Shown: positions 7,864 to 15,739 of the stretch, in pieces
Layout of the letters: the number at the start of each line of letters is the position of its first letter
Numbering within the stretch: position 1 is the stretch's first letter
Assembly: GCA_014360005.1 (NCBI GenBank)
Contig: JACIYI010000021.1
Span: 1 to 37,193, forward strand
Length of the DNA stretch: 37,193 bases
Origin: Candidatus Aminicenantota bacterium
Lineage (GTDB): Bacteria; Acidobacteriota; Aminicenantia; Aminicenantales; Saccharicenantaceae
Reading direction: 5' to 3'
Translations under genes and position numbers: made by a program
The notes under the pieces: generated by a model
The model's input: the letters and a program-made list of their open reading frames with translations, nothing else
Database searches by the model: none
What the model was told of the DNA's origin: nothing

Positions 7864-9030
7864 ATGACCAAAGCAGGCCTTATCAACAGAAAAAAACTGA
7901 CCAGCCTGCTGATTAAACCAGCCGGGCCGGATTGTAACCTTCACTGCCAATATTGTTTTTACCTGAAGAAAAGTGAGCTGTTCCCCGAAACCCATCGCCA
8001 CCGGATGAGCCTGGAAATCCTGGAAGAAACCATCCGGCAGGCGATGTCTCAGTCAGGTCCTGAAATCAATTTTGGCTGGCAGGGTGGAGAACCCACCCTT
8101 ATGGGCCTTGATTTTTTCCGGCAGGCAGTTTATTTCCAGCAGAAATATGGAACTCAGAAGTCGGTGAGTAACGGCTTTCAAACCAACGGACTTCTCATGA
8201 ACAAGGACTGGGCCCAGTTTTTTCGCCACTTCAAGTTCCTGGTTGGACTGAGCCTGGATGGTCCCGAACATATCCATGACCGGTATCGCCGCCACTCCAG
8301 CGGCCAGGGCTCGTGGTCCAAAGTGGTAGAAACCGCCAAATTGCTTCTTGACTCTGACGTGCCCACAAATGCTCTGGTAGTCGTGAACGGTTATTCGGTC
8401 AGATTTCCGGAAGAAATATATGAATTCTTAAAAAGCCTTGGGCTCACCTACATGCAGTTCATACCCTGCCTTGAACCTGACCCGCAAAATCCCGGTAAAC
8501 CAACAAGCTTCTCTGTTCCCGCTGACCACTATGGCGATTTTTTGCTCAGGTTGTTTGAGCTCTGGAAGGCAGATTTCCGCGATGGTCGGCCAGCAACTTA
8601 CATCCGCGAGTTTGAATCCCTTATTTTTGCCTATGCTGGTTTAACTCCGCCTGATTGCACCCTGCATAAAGAATGCGGTGACTATGTGGTGGTTGAACAC
8701 AACGGCGATGTTTATTCCTGCGATTTTTACGTTCAGCCTGAGTGGAAGCTGGGAAACGTAAAAGAAAAGCGCCTGGTTGATATGCTTAACTCTGCTACCC
8801 AGAGAAAATTTGGTAAACGAAAATCTCTTCTGCCCGAAGAATGTAAAAAATGCCGATGGCTGCCTTATTGCCGGGGCGGATGTCCAAAGGAAAGAGGTTA
8901 CTGGCCTGAACCAGAAAAAAGTCTTCTCTGCCAGTCTTACCAGCGCTTCTTTCAGCAGGCCAGCCCTTTCTTCCAGGAACTGGTAGAAAACCTGAAAAAA
9001 GATACTCCTTTCCCTGAGAAAAAAAATTAA
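7864..9030 (+). CDS. Anaerobic sulfatase-maturating enzyme (radical SAM / SPASM)
   Basis: Oxidises the active-site Cys (or Ser) of sulfatases to C-alpha-formylglycine in the cytoplasm before export, without oxygen. The radical-SAM cluster motif is CNLHCQYC (C24, C28, C31), followed by GGEP (74-77) for SAM binding. The SPASM region supplies eight cysteines for two auxiliary 4Fe-4S clusters: C265, C271, C286, C327, C330, C336, C340 and C356. D287 directly after C286 matches the position of the proposed catalytic Asp of the clostridial enzyme. Length (388 residues) is close to characterised anSMEs. The adjacent sulfatases both carry Cys-type motifs, so they are its probable clients. No strong Shine-Dalgarno is seen before the ATG, and the start is chosen from the usual distance to the first Cys. 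Confidence 0.95.
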   Translation: MTKAGLINRKKLTSLLIKPAGPDCNLHCQYCFYLKKSELFPETHRHRMSLEILEETIRQAMSQSGPEINFGWQGGEPTLMGLDFFRQAVYFQQKYGTQKSVSNGFQTNGLLMNKDWAQFFRHFKFLVGLSLDGPEHIHDRYRRHSSGQGSWSKVVETAKLLLDSDVPTNALVVVNGYSVRFPEEIYEFLKSLGLTYMQFIPCLEPDPQNPGKPTSFSVPADHYGDFLLRLFELWKADFRDGRPATYIREFESLIFAYAGLTPPDCTLHKECGDYVVVEHNGDVYSCDFYVQPEWKLGNVKEKRLVDMLNSATQRKFGKRKSLLPEECKKCRWLPYCRGGCPKERGYWPEPEKSLLCQSYQRFFQQASPFFQELVENLKKDTPFPEKKN

Positions 9031-9253
9031 ATCAAACTCTATACTCAATTAAGCTCACCAAAAATTAGCCAATTTAATCAAGAATAAACCCAGAATGGAT
9101 AATCAGGTTCAGATTTTTATTTTTTGCAAATAACGAGCTCAGTGTTTTATATTTATGGCAGAAGCCTGCTGGCTAAATTAAATCTTAAAAATAACAAGAA
9201 AAAATACTAATAGGTGCAGCCAGAACTCAAGGAACTTTAATAAGGAGAAAAGC
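9031..9253. other. Intergenic leader of the glycosidase pair
   Basis: AT-rich spacer between the maturase and the GH27 gene. No terminator with a clean stem was found. It contains the candidate promoter at 9124-9152 and an AAGGAG Shine-Dalgarno near 9242. Confidence 0.4.
9124..9152 (+). promoter_or_regulatory. Candidate sigma-70 promoter of the GH27-GH63 pair
   Basis: TTGCAA (9124-9129), 17-base spacer, TTATAT (9147-9152). It lies about 100 bases upstream of the GH27 start. Moderate consensus match in AT-rich sequence. Confidence 0.35.
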
Positions 9254-10789
9254 ATGCCTAAGCTAACTGGAACTCTGGCCCTGGGAATTTTACTCATCTC
9301 TATTTTCATCTTTGCTTCAAGCGACCAGCCTGCTGCTAAGCTCCGAGCTGACTATGACGGGCTGGCTCTGACCCCGCCTATGGGCTGGTACCCCTGGAAT
9401 ACTTTTGGCCAGGAACCACAGAATGAAAAGTTAATCAAGGAAATGGTTGAAGCCCTGCTTTGCAGCGGAATGAAAGAAGCGGGCTATGCTTACATCGGAC
9501 CCGATGAAGGCATTTGTTTTTATAGAGCTGAGAACGGGAAGCTAACTACCAATTTAGAGCGCTACCCCAGCGGCTTAGGCGGGCTTGGAAATTACATTCA
9601 TCAACGCGGCCTCAAATACGCCCTCTACACTGACGCCGGCACCCTCACCTGCAGCAAGGCCATGCCCGGCACCAGGGGTTATGAATTTGAGGATATGCGC
9701 CAGTTTGCCGTGTGGCGAGCTGATTACTTGAAAATCGACTGGTGCAACACGAAAGGACAGGATATCATCCAGACCTACTCTCTGCTGGATGAAGCCCAGC
9801 GCGCCGCCGGCCGTCCCCTTATCCATAGCCTTTGTTCCTGGGGAGTGGGAGAACCCTGGAAGTGGGCGGCCGCAGTGGGGCATCTGTGGAGGACAACCGG
9901 TGATATCTGTGAACCAGGAAAAGCCGACTGGAGCTCAGCTATGAAAATAGTTTCGGCCAACGAGAAATTGTTTGCCTATGCTGGACCGGGTCACTGGAAT
10001 GACCCGGATATGATGATTGTCGGCATGCCCGGACTGAGCCAGGCCCAAAACCGCAGTCTTTTCAGCCTGTGGTGTATGATGGCCGCACCGCTTATAGCTG
10101 GAAATGACCTGCGCCAGATGACCGAATCCACCCGGCAAATCCTGACCAACTTAGAAGCCATCGCTATAGACCAGGACCCGCTCGGGATTCAGGGACGCAT
10201 CATCAAGAATGATGGCCAGGTCAGTATCTGGGGTCAAAAGAAATTGTTCGATGGCAGTCAGGCCGTACTCGTTTTCAACCATAACAATTCGCCATCTGAA
10301 GTCACCATTAGCTGGGATGAATTCGGCTTCAGCCGCGAAGCCAGTCTTTATGTCCGGGACCTCTGGAAACACCAGACAACCGGACCGATAACCGGTGGCC
10401 TTTCCGTGACCGTCCCGCCGAATGATGTAATCATGCTGCGTCTGTCCAGAACCAAAGAGTTTCCGCTTCCGCCGATTATCAGTGCCGACACTTATCTTAT
10501 CTCGCTACGCTCAAAAAGCTCCAGGCCGGAGAAGCTTTCCGCTTCTTTAACCATTCATAATGCCGGAACAGTTGATTTGCCACTCTGGAAGGTTCACGGG
10601 TCATTTCCAGCCTGGCTTAGGGTAGAAATTAAAAAACAGGGGAAAAACCAGATTGTTACCAATAAAATTAATACCGCCGGTCTCAACCCAGGCTATTATC
10701 ACGCCATCGTCAGGTTAGATAATACTGAACCCATTTCCAAAAGACCGCTGTCCGCTTTCTATTACGACGTAGAGCTTGAAGTTAAATAA
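9254..10789 (+). CDS. Secreted GH27 alpha-galactosidase / alpha-N-acetylgalactosaminidase-like enzyme
   Basis: Retaining glycosidase of clan GH-D acting on terminal alpha-galactose-type sugars outside the cytoplasm. Signal peptide at 1-22. The (beta/alpha)8 domain starts at LTPPMGWYPWN (39-49). The nucleophile is D162 in YLKIDWC and the acid/base is D217 in WRTTGDICEPG. A beta-sandwich follows, and the last 100 residues resemble an alpha-galactosidase-associated or NEW3-like domain (LTIHNAGTVDLPLW). Two substrate-contact positions differ from alpha-galactosidase A: the usual DDCW loop reads PDEG (83-86), and the Glu that contacts the 2-hydroxyl is replaced by Ser195 (SLCSWG), as in human alpha-N-acetylgalactosaminidase. 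Specificity is therefore uncertain. An AAGGAG precedes the ATG. Its stop overlaps the next start (TAATG). Confidence 0.92.
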   Translation: MPKLTGTLALGILLISIFIFASSDQPAAKLRADYDGLALTPPMGWYPWNTFGQEPQNEKLIKEMVEALLCSGMKEAGYAYIGPDEGICFYRAENGKLTTNLERYPSGLGGLGNYIHQRGLKYALYTDAGTLTCSKAMPGTRGYEFEDMRQFAVWRADYLKIDWCNTKGQDIIQTYSLLDEAQRAAGRPLIHSLCSWGVGEPWKWAAAVGHLWRTTGDICEPGKADWSSAMKIVSANEKLFAYAGPGHWNDPDMMIVGMPGLSQAQNRSLFSLWCMMAAPLIAGNDLRQMTESTRQILTNLEAIAIDQDPLGIQGRIIKNDGQVSIWGQKKLFDGSQAVLVFNHNNSPSEVTISWDEFGFSREASLYVRDLWKHQTTGPITGGLSVTVPPNDVIMLRLSRTKEFPLPPIISADTYLISLRSKSSRPEKLSASLTIHNAGTVDLPLWKVHGSFPAWLRVEIKKQGKNQIVTNKINTAGLNPGYYHAIVRLDNTEPISKRPLSAFYYDVELEVK

Positions 10790-12726
10790 TGAGAATAAAA
10801 ATGAAAACTATTAAACCCATTTTTTGTTTTTTAATCATTCTTTTAATCCTGTTTTTCTTTGCTTGCAGCTCTGGAATTGACGAGAAAAAGTCGGCCCCGT
10901 CAGCGCCCATTAGCCCTCAAGCCGCTGCCCTGCAGAAAAAATTAGCCCGGGGCTGGAATACCTGGGAAAACGGGAGTGTTTTAACTCATGTTCTGTTGCC
11001 AGAAGGTTTCGCCGTTAAACTCATGCTCAAAGACCATGAATCAGGAGAAACCCTGACCGAAGCTTTGATTGGCCGAGAAGACTTCGCTTCAAGAGAACAG
11101 GTTATCCCCGGACCACGAACCTATGATGGTTCATATACTGAGCTGGAAGTAAAATGGCAAGGCATCTACATCCGCGTTCAGAGCGCAGCTTTCAATAACG
11201 AACTTTATTTGCTGATAAGCCCACTTGAGGCTTCCCCACAGGATTCATTGATTGTTGTCCCGCAAATGCTATGGGGAAGAAAAGGGGAAATATTCCTGAA
11301 ACAGAACCAGATTATCGGGAAAACCCCAAATCAGAATATTTCCCTGTATGTTGATGGAAATAAGCTGGAAACAACCGTAGATAAAATCATTCTATCCTTA
11401 GATAAAGCCATTACGATTTCATCGCAAAAATTAAAGTCACCAGATGACATAGCAAAAATACTGGCAAAGGCCAGGAAAAAAGTTCCTGATAGTAAGCTCG
11501 TATGTCCCGAAGCACCGGAAGAATACAACGCCCTGCACACTGTTCTGTCCTGGAATACTATTTACGACCCTGACAATGACAGAGTAATTACTCCAGTAAG
11601 CCGCAACTGGTCAGCTTCTGCCGGCGGCTGGGTTTTGTTTGAGTGGGACACCTATTTTGCCTCCTACATGTTAGCGCTGGACAACAAGGACCTGGCTTAT
11701 TCCAATGCGCTGGCCATGACCAGAGCAATTACTCCAGGAGGATTCGTGCCCAATGTCGTCCATCCAGGGTATAGAAGTGAAGACCGCTCTCAACCACCGG
11801 TGGGTGCTCTGATAATCAAAGAAATTTATAAAAAATACGGTGAAAAATGGTTCTTGCAGGAAGTATTTAATGAATTACTTTCCTGGAATCGCTTCTGGGC
11901 CAATTATCGGGATATTGACGGTTACTTATGCTGGGGGTCTGACCCTTATTCTCCCGGGAAGCTTCCTGAGCGTTTAATTAAAGGAATTGGCACCAGGATA
12001 GGAGCCCAATGGGAATCAGGGCTGGATAATTCTCCGATGTGGGAAGAGGCGATTTTTGACACTACCAGACATCGCCTGCTGCTGGCTGACGTGGGTTTAA
12101 TGAGTCTTTATATTGCTGACTGTCTGAGTCTTGCGGAAATCGCCCGCATCCTGGACGAACCTGAGATAGCCAGAGAACTAAAAGAACGAGCAGAAAAATA
12201 CTCTAAAAAACTTCAGACTCTCTGGGATGACAGGTTTGGCCTTTATCTGAATAAAAACCTGGTAACCGGAAAATTCAGTTATCGTTTATCACCCACTTTA
12301 TTTTATCCACTGCTGGCCAGAGTACCTGACCAGCCACAGGCAGAAAGAATGATTAAAGAACACTTTTACAACCCGGAAGAATTCTGGGGAACATATATCT
12401 TGCCTTCCATCGCCCGAAACGACCCGGCCTATAAGGACAATCTTTACTGGAGAGGAAGGGTCTGGGCTCCGTTGAATTTTCTGGTGTATTTAGGCCTCAG
12501 GAATTATAACCTGCCTGAAGCCAGAAAAGAGCTGGTGGAGAAGTCCAGAGATTTGCTATTAGCCTCCTGGATAAAAGACAAACATGTGTTTGAAAATTAT
12601 AACGCCGAGACCGGTCAGGGCGATGATGCCGGATGGAGTGACGCCTTCTACCACTGGGGAGCGCTGTTAGGGCTCATGGGCATTATTGAAAAAGGTTATC
12701 TGCCGCCGCCAGAAAAAAATTTATAA
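10789..12726 (+). CDS. Lipoprotein glycosidase of the GH63 / MGH1-like (alpha/alpha)6-barrel group
   Basis: Predicted inverting exo-glycosidase anchored by lipid. The signal ends in a lipobox-like FFAC with Cys26. An N-terminal beta-sandwich (about 45-220) precedes an (alpha/alpha)6 barrel (about 240-640). GH63-type motifs are WVLFEWDTYF (281-290), WESGLDNSP (408-416) with D413 as likely general acid, and FENYNAETGQG (601-611) with E607 as likely general base. Relatives include mannosyl-oligosaccharide glucosidase, mannosylglycerate hydrolase and YgjK; the substrate cannot be fixed from motifs. The ATG at 10789 overlaps the GH27 stop by one base, implying coupled translation. A second in-frame ATG at 10801 (MKTIKP) would also leave the signal peptide intact. 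Confidence 0.85.
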   Translation: MRIKMKTIKPIFCFLIILLILFFFACSSGIDEKKSAPSAPISPQAAALQKKLARGWNTWENGSVLTHVLLPEGFAVKLMLKDHESGETLTEALIGREDFASREQVIPGPRTYDGSYTELEVKWQGIYIRVQSAAFNNELYLLISPLEASPQDSLIVVPQMLWGRKGEIFLKQNQIIGKTPNQNISLYVDGNKLETTVDKIILSLDKAITISSQKLKSPDDIAKILAKARKKVPDSKLVCPEAPEEYNALHTVLSWNTIYDPDNDRVITPVSRNWSASAGGWVLFEWDTYFASYMLALDNKDLAYSNALAMTRAITPGGFVPNVVHPGYRSEDRSQPPVGALIIKEIYKKYGEKWFLQEVFNELLSWNRFWANYRDIDGYLCWGSDPYSPGKLPERLIKGIGTRIGAQWESGLDNSPMWEEAIFDTTRHRLLLADVGLMSLYIADCLSLAEIARILDEPEIARELKERAEKYSKKLQTLWDDRFGLYLNKNLVTGKFSYRLSPTLFYPLLARVPDQPQAERMIKEHFYNPEEFWGTYILPSIARNDPAYKDNLYWRGRVWAPLNFLVYLGLRNYNLPEARKELVEKSRDLLLASWIKDKHVFENYNAETGQGDDAGWSDAFYHWGALLGLMGIIEKGYLPPPEKNL

Positions 12727-12776
12727 AAATTTTATCATCAACGTGTTAACTAATTTGCCAGGCTGCAGCTTTCTTG

Positions 12777-14324
12777 TTATTTCAGAGTCTTCCGGGGCAG
12801 CTTGACGTCTGTCATAGCCGCTTCGTAAGCAAAAGCAGCCATGACCACCGCGTTTTTCATCAAATCTTCCGGTGAAAGAGTATCAAGAAAATCCAGGTTG
12901 GTATGACCGGCGGTGCCGGCGATTCTGTCCTGAATAAACTGAAAAGCCGGCAGACCGGCTTTGTCGAAAGGTACATGGTCAGTGCTGCCGACGCTTCTGA
13001 TGGAGATAGTGGTCATGCCAAAATCTCTGAAAGGCTCCATCCAGGCCTGGAAAAGGCGGCGCACATGTTCGTTGCCCTGGAGATAAAGGCCCCGGTACTG
13101 CCCGGCTCCATAATCCTGATTAAAATAGACCTGAAATTTTTCATACTCTCTGGTGGCTGGGTTAGCCGGATCTTTAGGATTACCAAAATGCTTCTTTACG
13201 TATTCTGTAGAACCGAACAGCCCCTGTTCTTCTCCGCTCCAGAGAGCCACCCTTATCGTTCGCCGGGGCGAGGCTTCGATGGCTTTAAGAATCCTGGCCG
13301 CTTCCAGCACCACCGCACAGCCAGAAGCATTGTCACTGGCGTTAGGACTGGCCTGCCAGCTATCAAAATGTGCCCCAATCATGACCACTTCATCCCTCAG
13401 GTCAGTGCCTGGTATCTCACCTATGACATTGGCTGCTTTTTCTACTTTCTTTCCAATCTTGCTGTGAATCTCAAGTTCCACCTTAACCGGGAGGCCTCGT
13501 TTAACAATTCTGTACATCCGGTTATAATGCTCGGGCGTAACAGCTACAATCGGCAATGAATCCAGAGTTTTTTCTCTCGACCATTTATCCTTAACGCTAC
13601 CCGGTCGGGAAAACCCAACCACTACACCTGGCCTGCCACGTTCACATTGAAAGACCGCCACGGCACCTTCGGATTTGAAGAAAGCAATTTTTTCTTCCTG
13701 CGTGAGTAAATCCGGATTGGGAGGAGCAGGAGCAGGCCGAACAGGTGGGATAACATCCTGTTCCAGTTTCTTTAAATCTTCATCGCTCAGCCGACTTACG
13801 CCACGCGATAAATTAGCCTGCGTTATGGGCAACGGAGGACTGCTTAAAACAACCGCCCCTTTCAATTTGCCTTTGAGCTGAGCCATCTGTGATTTTAACT
13901 TAATATCACCGATTACCACCGGGCAGACGACTTTGCCCTTTGTTCCAGGAGTATGGGCCAGCGGGAAGCCAGTCATCGGTTGATAGTCTGGTTTCAGCAT
14001 ATGAAGAGAAAAATACTCATTATCCCAGCTCACCCCATAATCCATGTAGGGCTCAACGACCACATTTTCCAGGCCGATTTCTTTCATCTTGGCTACAGCC
14101 CATTGCTGAGCTTTCTTCATGGCTTCGGAATTGGTCAGGCGTGCTCCGAGAACATCAACAATGTAACCAGCTATGTCCATAACCTGTGACCTTTGCAGCC
14201 CTTCTTCCCTTATCCTGGCGATGGTCTCCCAGTGTGGTTCAATCTGATTCTGACCGCTCCACCAGGCTGGAAATAATAGAACACAGGCTAAAATTATTCC
14301 CAGCATCTTTTCTGTCTTTCTCAT
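12777..14324 (-). CDS. Secreted M28 family zinc aminopeptidase with PA-type insert
   Basis: Exported aminopeptidase or carboxypeptidase Q-like enzyme with a dizinc centre. Signal peptide about 1-24. The segment of about 125-290 looks like a protease-associated (PA) domain inserted before the catalytic core. The core supplies H319 (GAHFDSW), D331 (ASDNASG), catalytic base E365 and ligand E366 (SGEEQGL), D404 (NQDYGAG) and H450 (STDHVPF), the full M28 set. Length (515 residues) is typical of PA-containing M28 proteins. AAGGAG lies 6 bases before the ATG, and the 8-base inverted repeat at 14339-14369 lies in its leader. It converges on the GH63-like gene with a 50-base gap and no obvious shared terminator. 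It adds to the extracytoplasmic peptidases in the window. Confidence 0.93.
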   Translation of the reverse strand: MRKTEKMLGIILACVLLFPAWWSGQNQIEPHWETIARIREEGLQRSQVMDIAGYIVDVLGARLTNSEAMKKAQQWAVAKMKEIGLENVVVEPYMDYGVSWDNEYFSLHMLKPDYQPMTGFPLAHTPGTKGKVVCPVVIGDIKLKSQMAQLKGKLKGAVVLSSPPLPITQANLSRGVSRLSDEDLKKLEQDVIPPVRPAPAPPNPDLLTQEEKIAFFKSEGAVAVFQCERGRPGVVVGFSRPGSVKDKWSREKTLDSLPIVAVTPEHYNRMYRIVKRGLPVKVELEIHSKIGKKVEKAANVIGEIPGTDLRDEVVMIGAHFDSWQASPNASDNASGCAVVLEAARILKAIEASPRRTIRVALWSGEEQGLFGSTEYVKKHFGNPKDPANPATREYEKFQVYFNQDYGAGQYRGLYLQGNEHVRRLFQAWMEPFRDFGMTTISIRSVGSTDHVPFDKAGLPAFQFIQDRIAGTAGHTNLDFLDTLSPEDLMKNAVVMAAFAYEAAMTDVKLPRKTLK

Positions 14325-14338
14325 AAGAAGCTCCTTCC

Positions 14339-14369
14339 CTTGAGATCCGGTGTTGGCTTAAATCTCAAG
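14339..14369. promoter_or_regulatory. Inverted repeat upstream of the M28 peptidase
   Basis: CTTGAGAT and ATCTCAAG are perfect 8-base arms with a 15-base spacer, starting 15 bases before the M28 ATG and next to its Shine-Dalgarno. It could be an operator or an mRNA hairpin affecting ribosome access. Confidence 0.4.
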
Positions 14370-14490
14370 AATCATCAGCCTGTAAAAATTTTTTTTCTGA
14401 GGTCTTTTATCAAATTTGTAAAAATTAATAAAGTTTTTTTCATAATGAAACATTTCCCTCTGCCCGCTTTCCAGCCAACATCATAACTTT

Positions 14491-14797
14491 AGGCCCAGGT
14501 TCATCGCTTTCTGGTTGAGAAGAAAAGATGATGGATAGAGCGAAGGATGGCTCAAGCTCGGGGGTTTCAATGCTCGGAAACCTGCCTTTTCTAATTTTCT
14601 GGCTTCTTAACCCTGTCCGGGCTGCCTTCCCCCCGGGGAGGTCAGCTACAGCTATCAAGCTGGGGCCTCCGGGGAAAAATGCCGGCCAGGAGGCTATTGG
14701 TGTAAATATTTTTTAAGGAGTTAAGAAATTTTATGTTGAAATTAGCCTGGCCTCGGGGAAGCTAGTCTCAATTTCCCCTTTTACCGGAGGCCTTTTT
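14491..14797 (+). ncRNA. Candidate structured RNA ending in an intrinsic-terminator-like hairpin
   Basis: Several helices can be drawn by eye. GGTTGAGAAG (14513-14522) pairs with CTTCTTAACC (14603-14612), ten pairs with one G-U, possibly extended by AGGCCC (14491-14496) with GGG/CCT near 14619-14627. GAGC/GCTC (14538-14553) and GGTTTC/GAAACC (14563-14582) form hairpins inside. A long stem spans 14631-14674 (CCCCGG...CCGGGG with an inner AGCT/AGCT pair). Finally GGCCTC+GGGGAA (14749-14760) pairs with TTCCCC (14773-14778) and GAGGCC (14787-14792), followed by TTTTT (14793-14797). I do not recognise a known RNA family. The strand is inferred from the T-run. It could also be a decayed gene or unrelated repeats. 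Confidence 0.3.
14749..14797 (+). terminator. Terminator-like bulged hairpin with T-run
   Basis: Twelve base pairs in two blocks, separated by an 8-base bulge on the 3' side, run directly into five Ts. No protein gene on the + strand ends nearby, so if real it terminates an unannotated upstream transcript. It also lies just before the sigma-54 promoter. Confidence 0.35.
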
Positions 14798-14811
14798 GCC
14801 GGGTCCGGCAA
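14796..14811. promoter_or_regulatory. Palindrome immediately upstream of the sigma-54 promoter
   Basis: TTGCCGG and CCGGCAA flank a 2-base centre, ending 9 bases before the -24 element. Seven perfect G/C-rich pairs make chance less likely. It could be an operator for tonB or part of a second hairpin, as it is followed by TTTT. Confidence 0.4.
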
Positions 14812-14820
14812 TTTTCAGTC

Positions 14821-14836
14821 TGGCATAAAAGTTGCA
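14821..14836 (+). promoter_or_regulatory. Sigma-54 (RpoN) promoter of the tonB gene
   Basis: TGGCATAAAAGTTGCA matches the -24/-12 consensus (TGGCAC-N5-TTGCA). The invariant GG and GC are present with exactly ten bases between them. Transcription would begin near 14848, leaving a leader of about 20 bases with AGGGGGTG before the ATG at 14867. A sigma-54 promoter requires an enhancer-binding activator, none of which is encoded in the window. Confidence 0.7.
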
Positions 14837-14866
14837 GCTTTCATAAGTGGAAACAGGGGGTGAGCA

Positions 14867-15739
14867 ATGAAAAGAGTAATTGGCATCCTCAAAAGGAAAA
14901 GGGTATCCGGGACTGAGGGGTTAAAACAGCAGCCTGTAAAAGAATTGCAGGGGGGAGAGGTCAGGCTGAAACCGCTGAGAAGAGCTAATCTGGATAAGCT
15001 CCCCAGGCCGGAAATTTTCAAGGATTCTTTTATAGTCATCAGCAAGAATTTCAAGCTGATTATTCTGGCCGTAGCCATCTCCGGCCTGATTCATCTGATG
15101 GCCGGGGCCCTGCTCATTGGTGTTCCGTTGATGAATCCGGGTTCGCTTCCACCAGTCCAGGTTTATAGCGCCTTCCTGGCCCCGATACCATCTCCCGCTC
15201 CACCACCGGCTCCGCCCAAGGGCCGCCCGGGAGGCTCTGGCAAAAAGACACCGATCAAGGCTCAGCCGGCTGTGGCTCCAGGAGTCCTGGTGGCTCCGGT
15301 CGATATACCGGAAGATATTCCCGAGGAAGGAATCAACGGCTATGGCCACAAGCCCGGTGTTTCCTGGGGAGTAGATTATGGAGAAGAGACTCCCGTCTGG
15401 GGTAAAGAACTTGAGAAATTGATAACCCCTTTCGGCCAGGAAGAAGAAGAGCCAGTCCGGGCCATGGGTGAAATCAGACCGCCGCGCCTTATCCGCCGGG
15501 TTGAACCCGTTTATCCCGAGATAGCCCGGCAGGCTCGGAAGGAAGGCATCGTAATTCTTGAAGCCACCACCGATATCTACGGCCGGGTCCAGAGTGTCCG
15601 CGTTCTGCGCTCGGAGCCGTTCCTGGATGAAGCAGCTATCGAAGCAGTCAGGCAGTGGGTCTACGAGCCGATGATTATCAACGGTCGGCCCCGGTCGGTG
15701 ACCTTCACGGTGACTGTGATTTTCAGGTTGCGGAGATAA
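14867..15739 (+). CDS. tonB: TonB family energy-transducing protein
   Basis: Inner-membrane-anchored protein that passes proton-motive force to outer-membrane receptors. It has an unusually long basic N-terminal cytoplasmic part (1-62), one membrane segment (63-88) with the TonB SxxxH signature (S72, H76), and a proline-rich periplasmic linker starting at PIPSPAPPPAPP (107-118). The C-terminal TonB domain (about 206-290) contains VEPVYPEIARQA and the AIEAVRQWVYEP segment. ExbB and ExbD are not in the window, so partners must be elsewhere. The receptor gene 555 bases downstream is the obvious client. AGGGGGTG precedes the start, and transcription is probably from the sigma-54 promoter at 14821. 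Length (290 residues) is normal. Confidence 0.92.
   Translation: MKRVIGILKRKRVSGTEGLKQQPVKELQGGEVRLKPLRRANLDKLPRPEIFKDSFIVISKNFKLIILAVAISGLIHLMAGALLIGVPLMNPGSLPPVQVYSAFLAPIPSPAPPPAPPKGRPGGSGKKTPIKAQPAVAPGVLVAPVDIPEDIPEEGINGYGHKPGVSWGVDYGEETPVWGKELEKLITPFGQEEEEPVRAMGEIRPPRLIRRVEPVYPEIARQARKEGIVILEATTDIYGRVQSVRVLRSEPFLDEAAIEAVRQWVYEPMIINGRPRSVTFTVTVIFRLRR

Larger units (their letters stand above)
14325..14866. other. 542-base divergent intergenic region rich in inverted repeats
   Basis: No convincing protein gene. The left 130 bases are AT-rich and carry an inverted repeat beside the M28 gene. From about 14,490 the sequence becomes GC-rich and contains several nested inverted repeats (see the candidate RNA), then the palindrome TTGCCGG-GT-CCGGCAA (14796-14811), the sigma-54 promoter (14821-14836) and the tonB Shine-Dalgarno. 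Short ORFs on both strands in the GC-rich part lack recognisable similarity. Confidence 0.5.

Noticed and set aside
12903..13559. 218-codon plus-strand ORF
   Set aside because: It is antisense to the M28 peptidase with its full set of metal ligands.
14440..14716. Short ORFs of 72 codons (minus, 14440-14658) and 62 codons (plus, 14528-14716)
   Set aside because: They overlap on opposite strands in the inverted-repeat patch, lack recognisable similarity, and the minus ORF needs a TTG start. A GGAGG before that TTG is explained by the hairpin arm.
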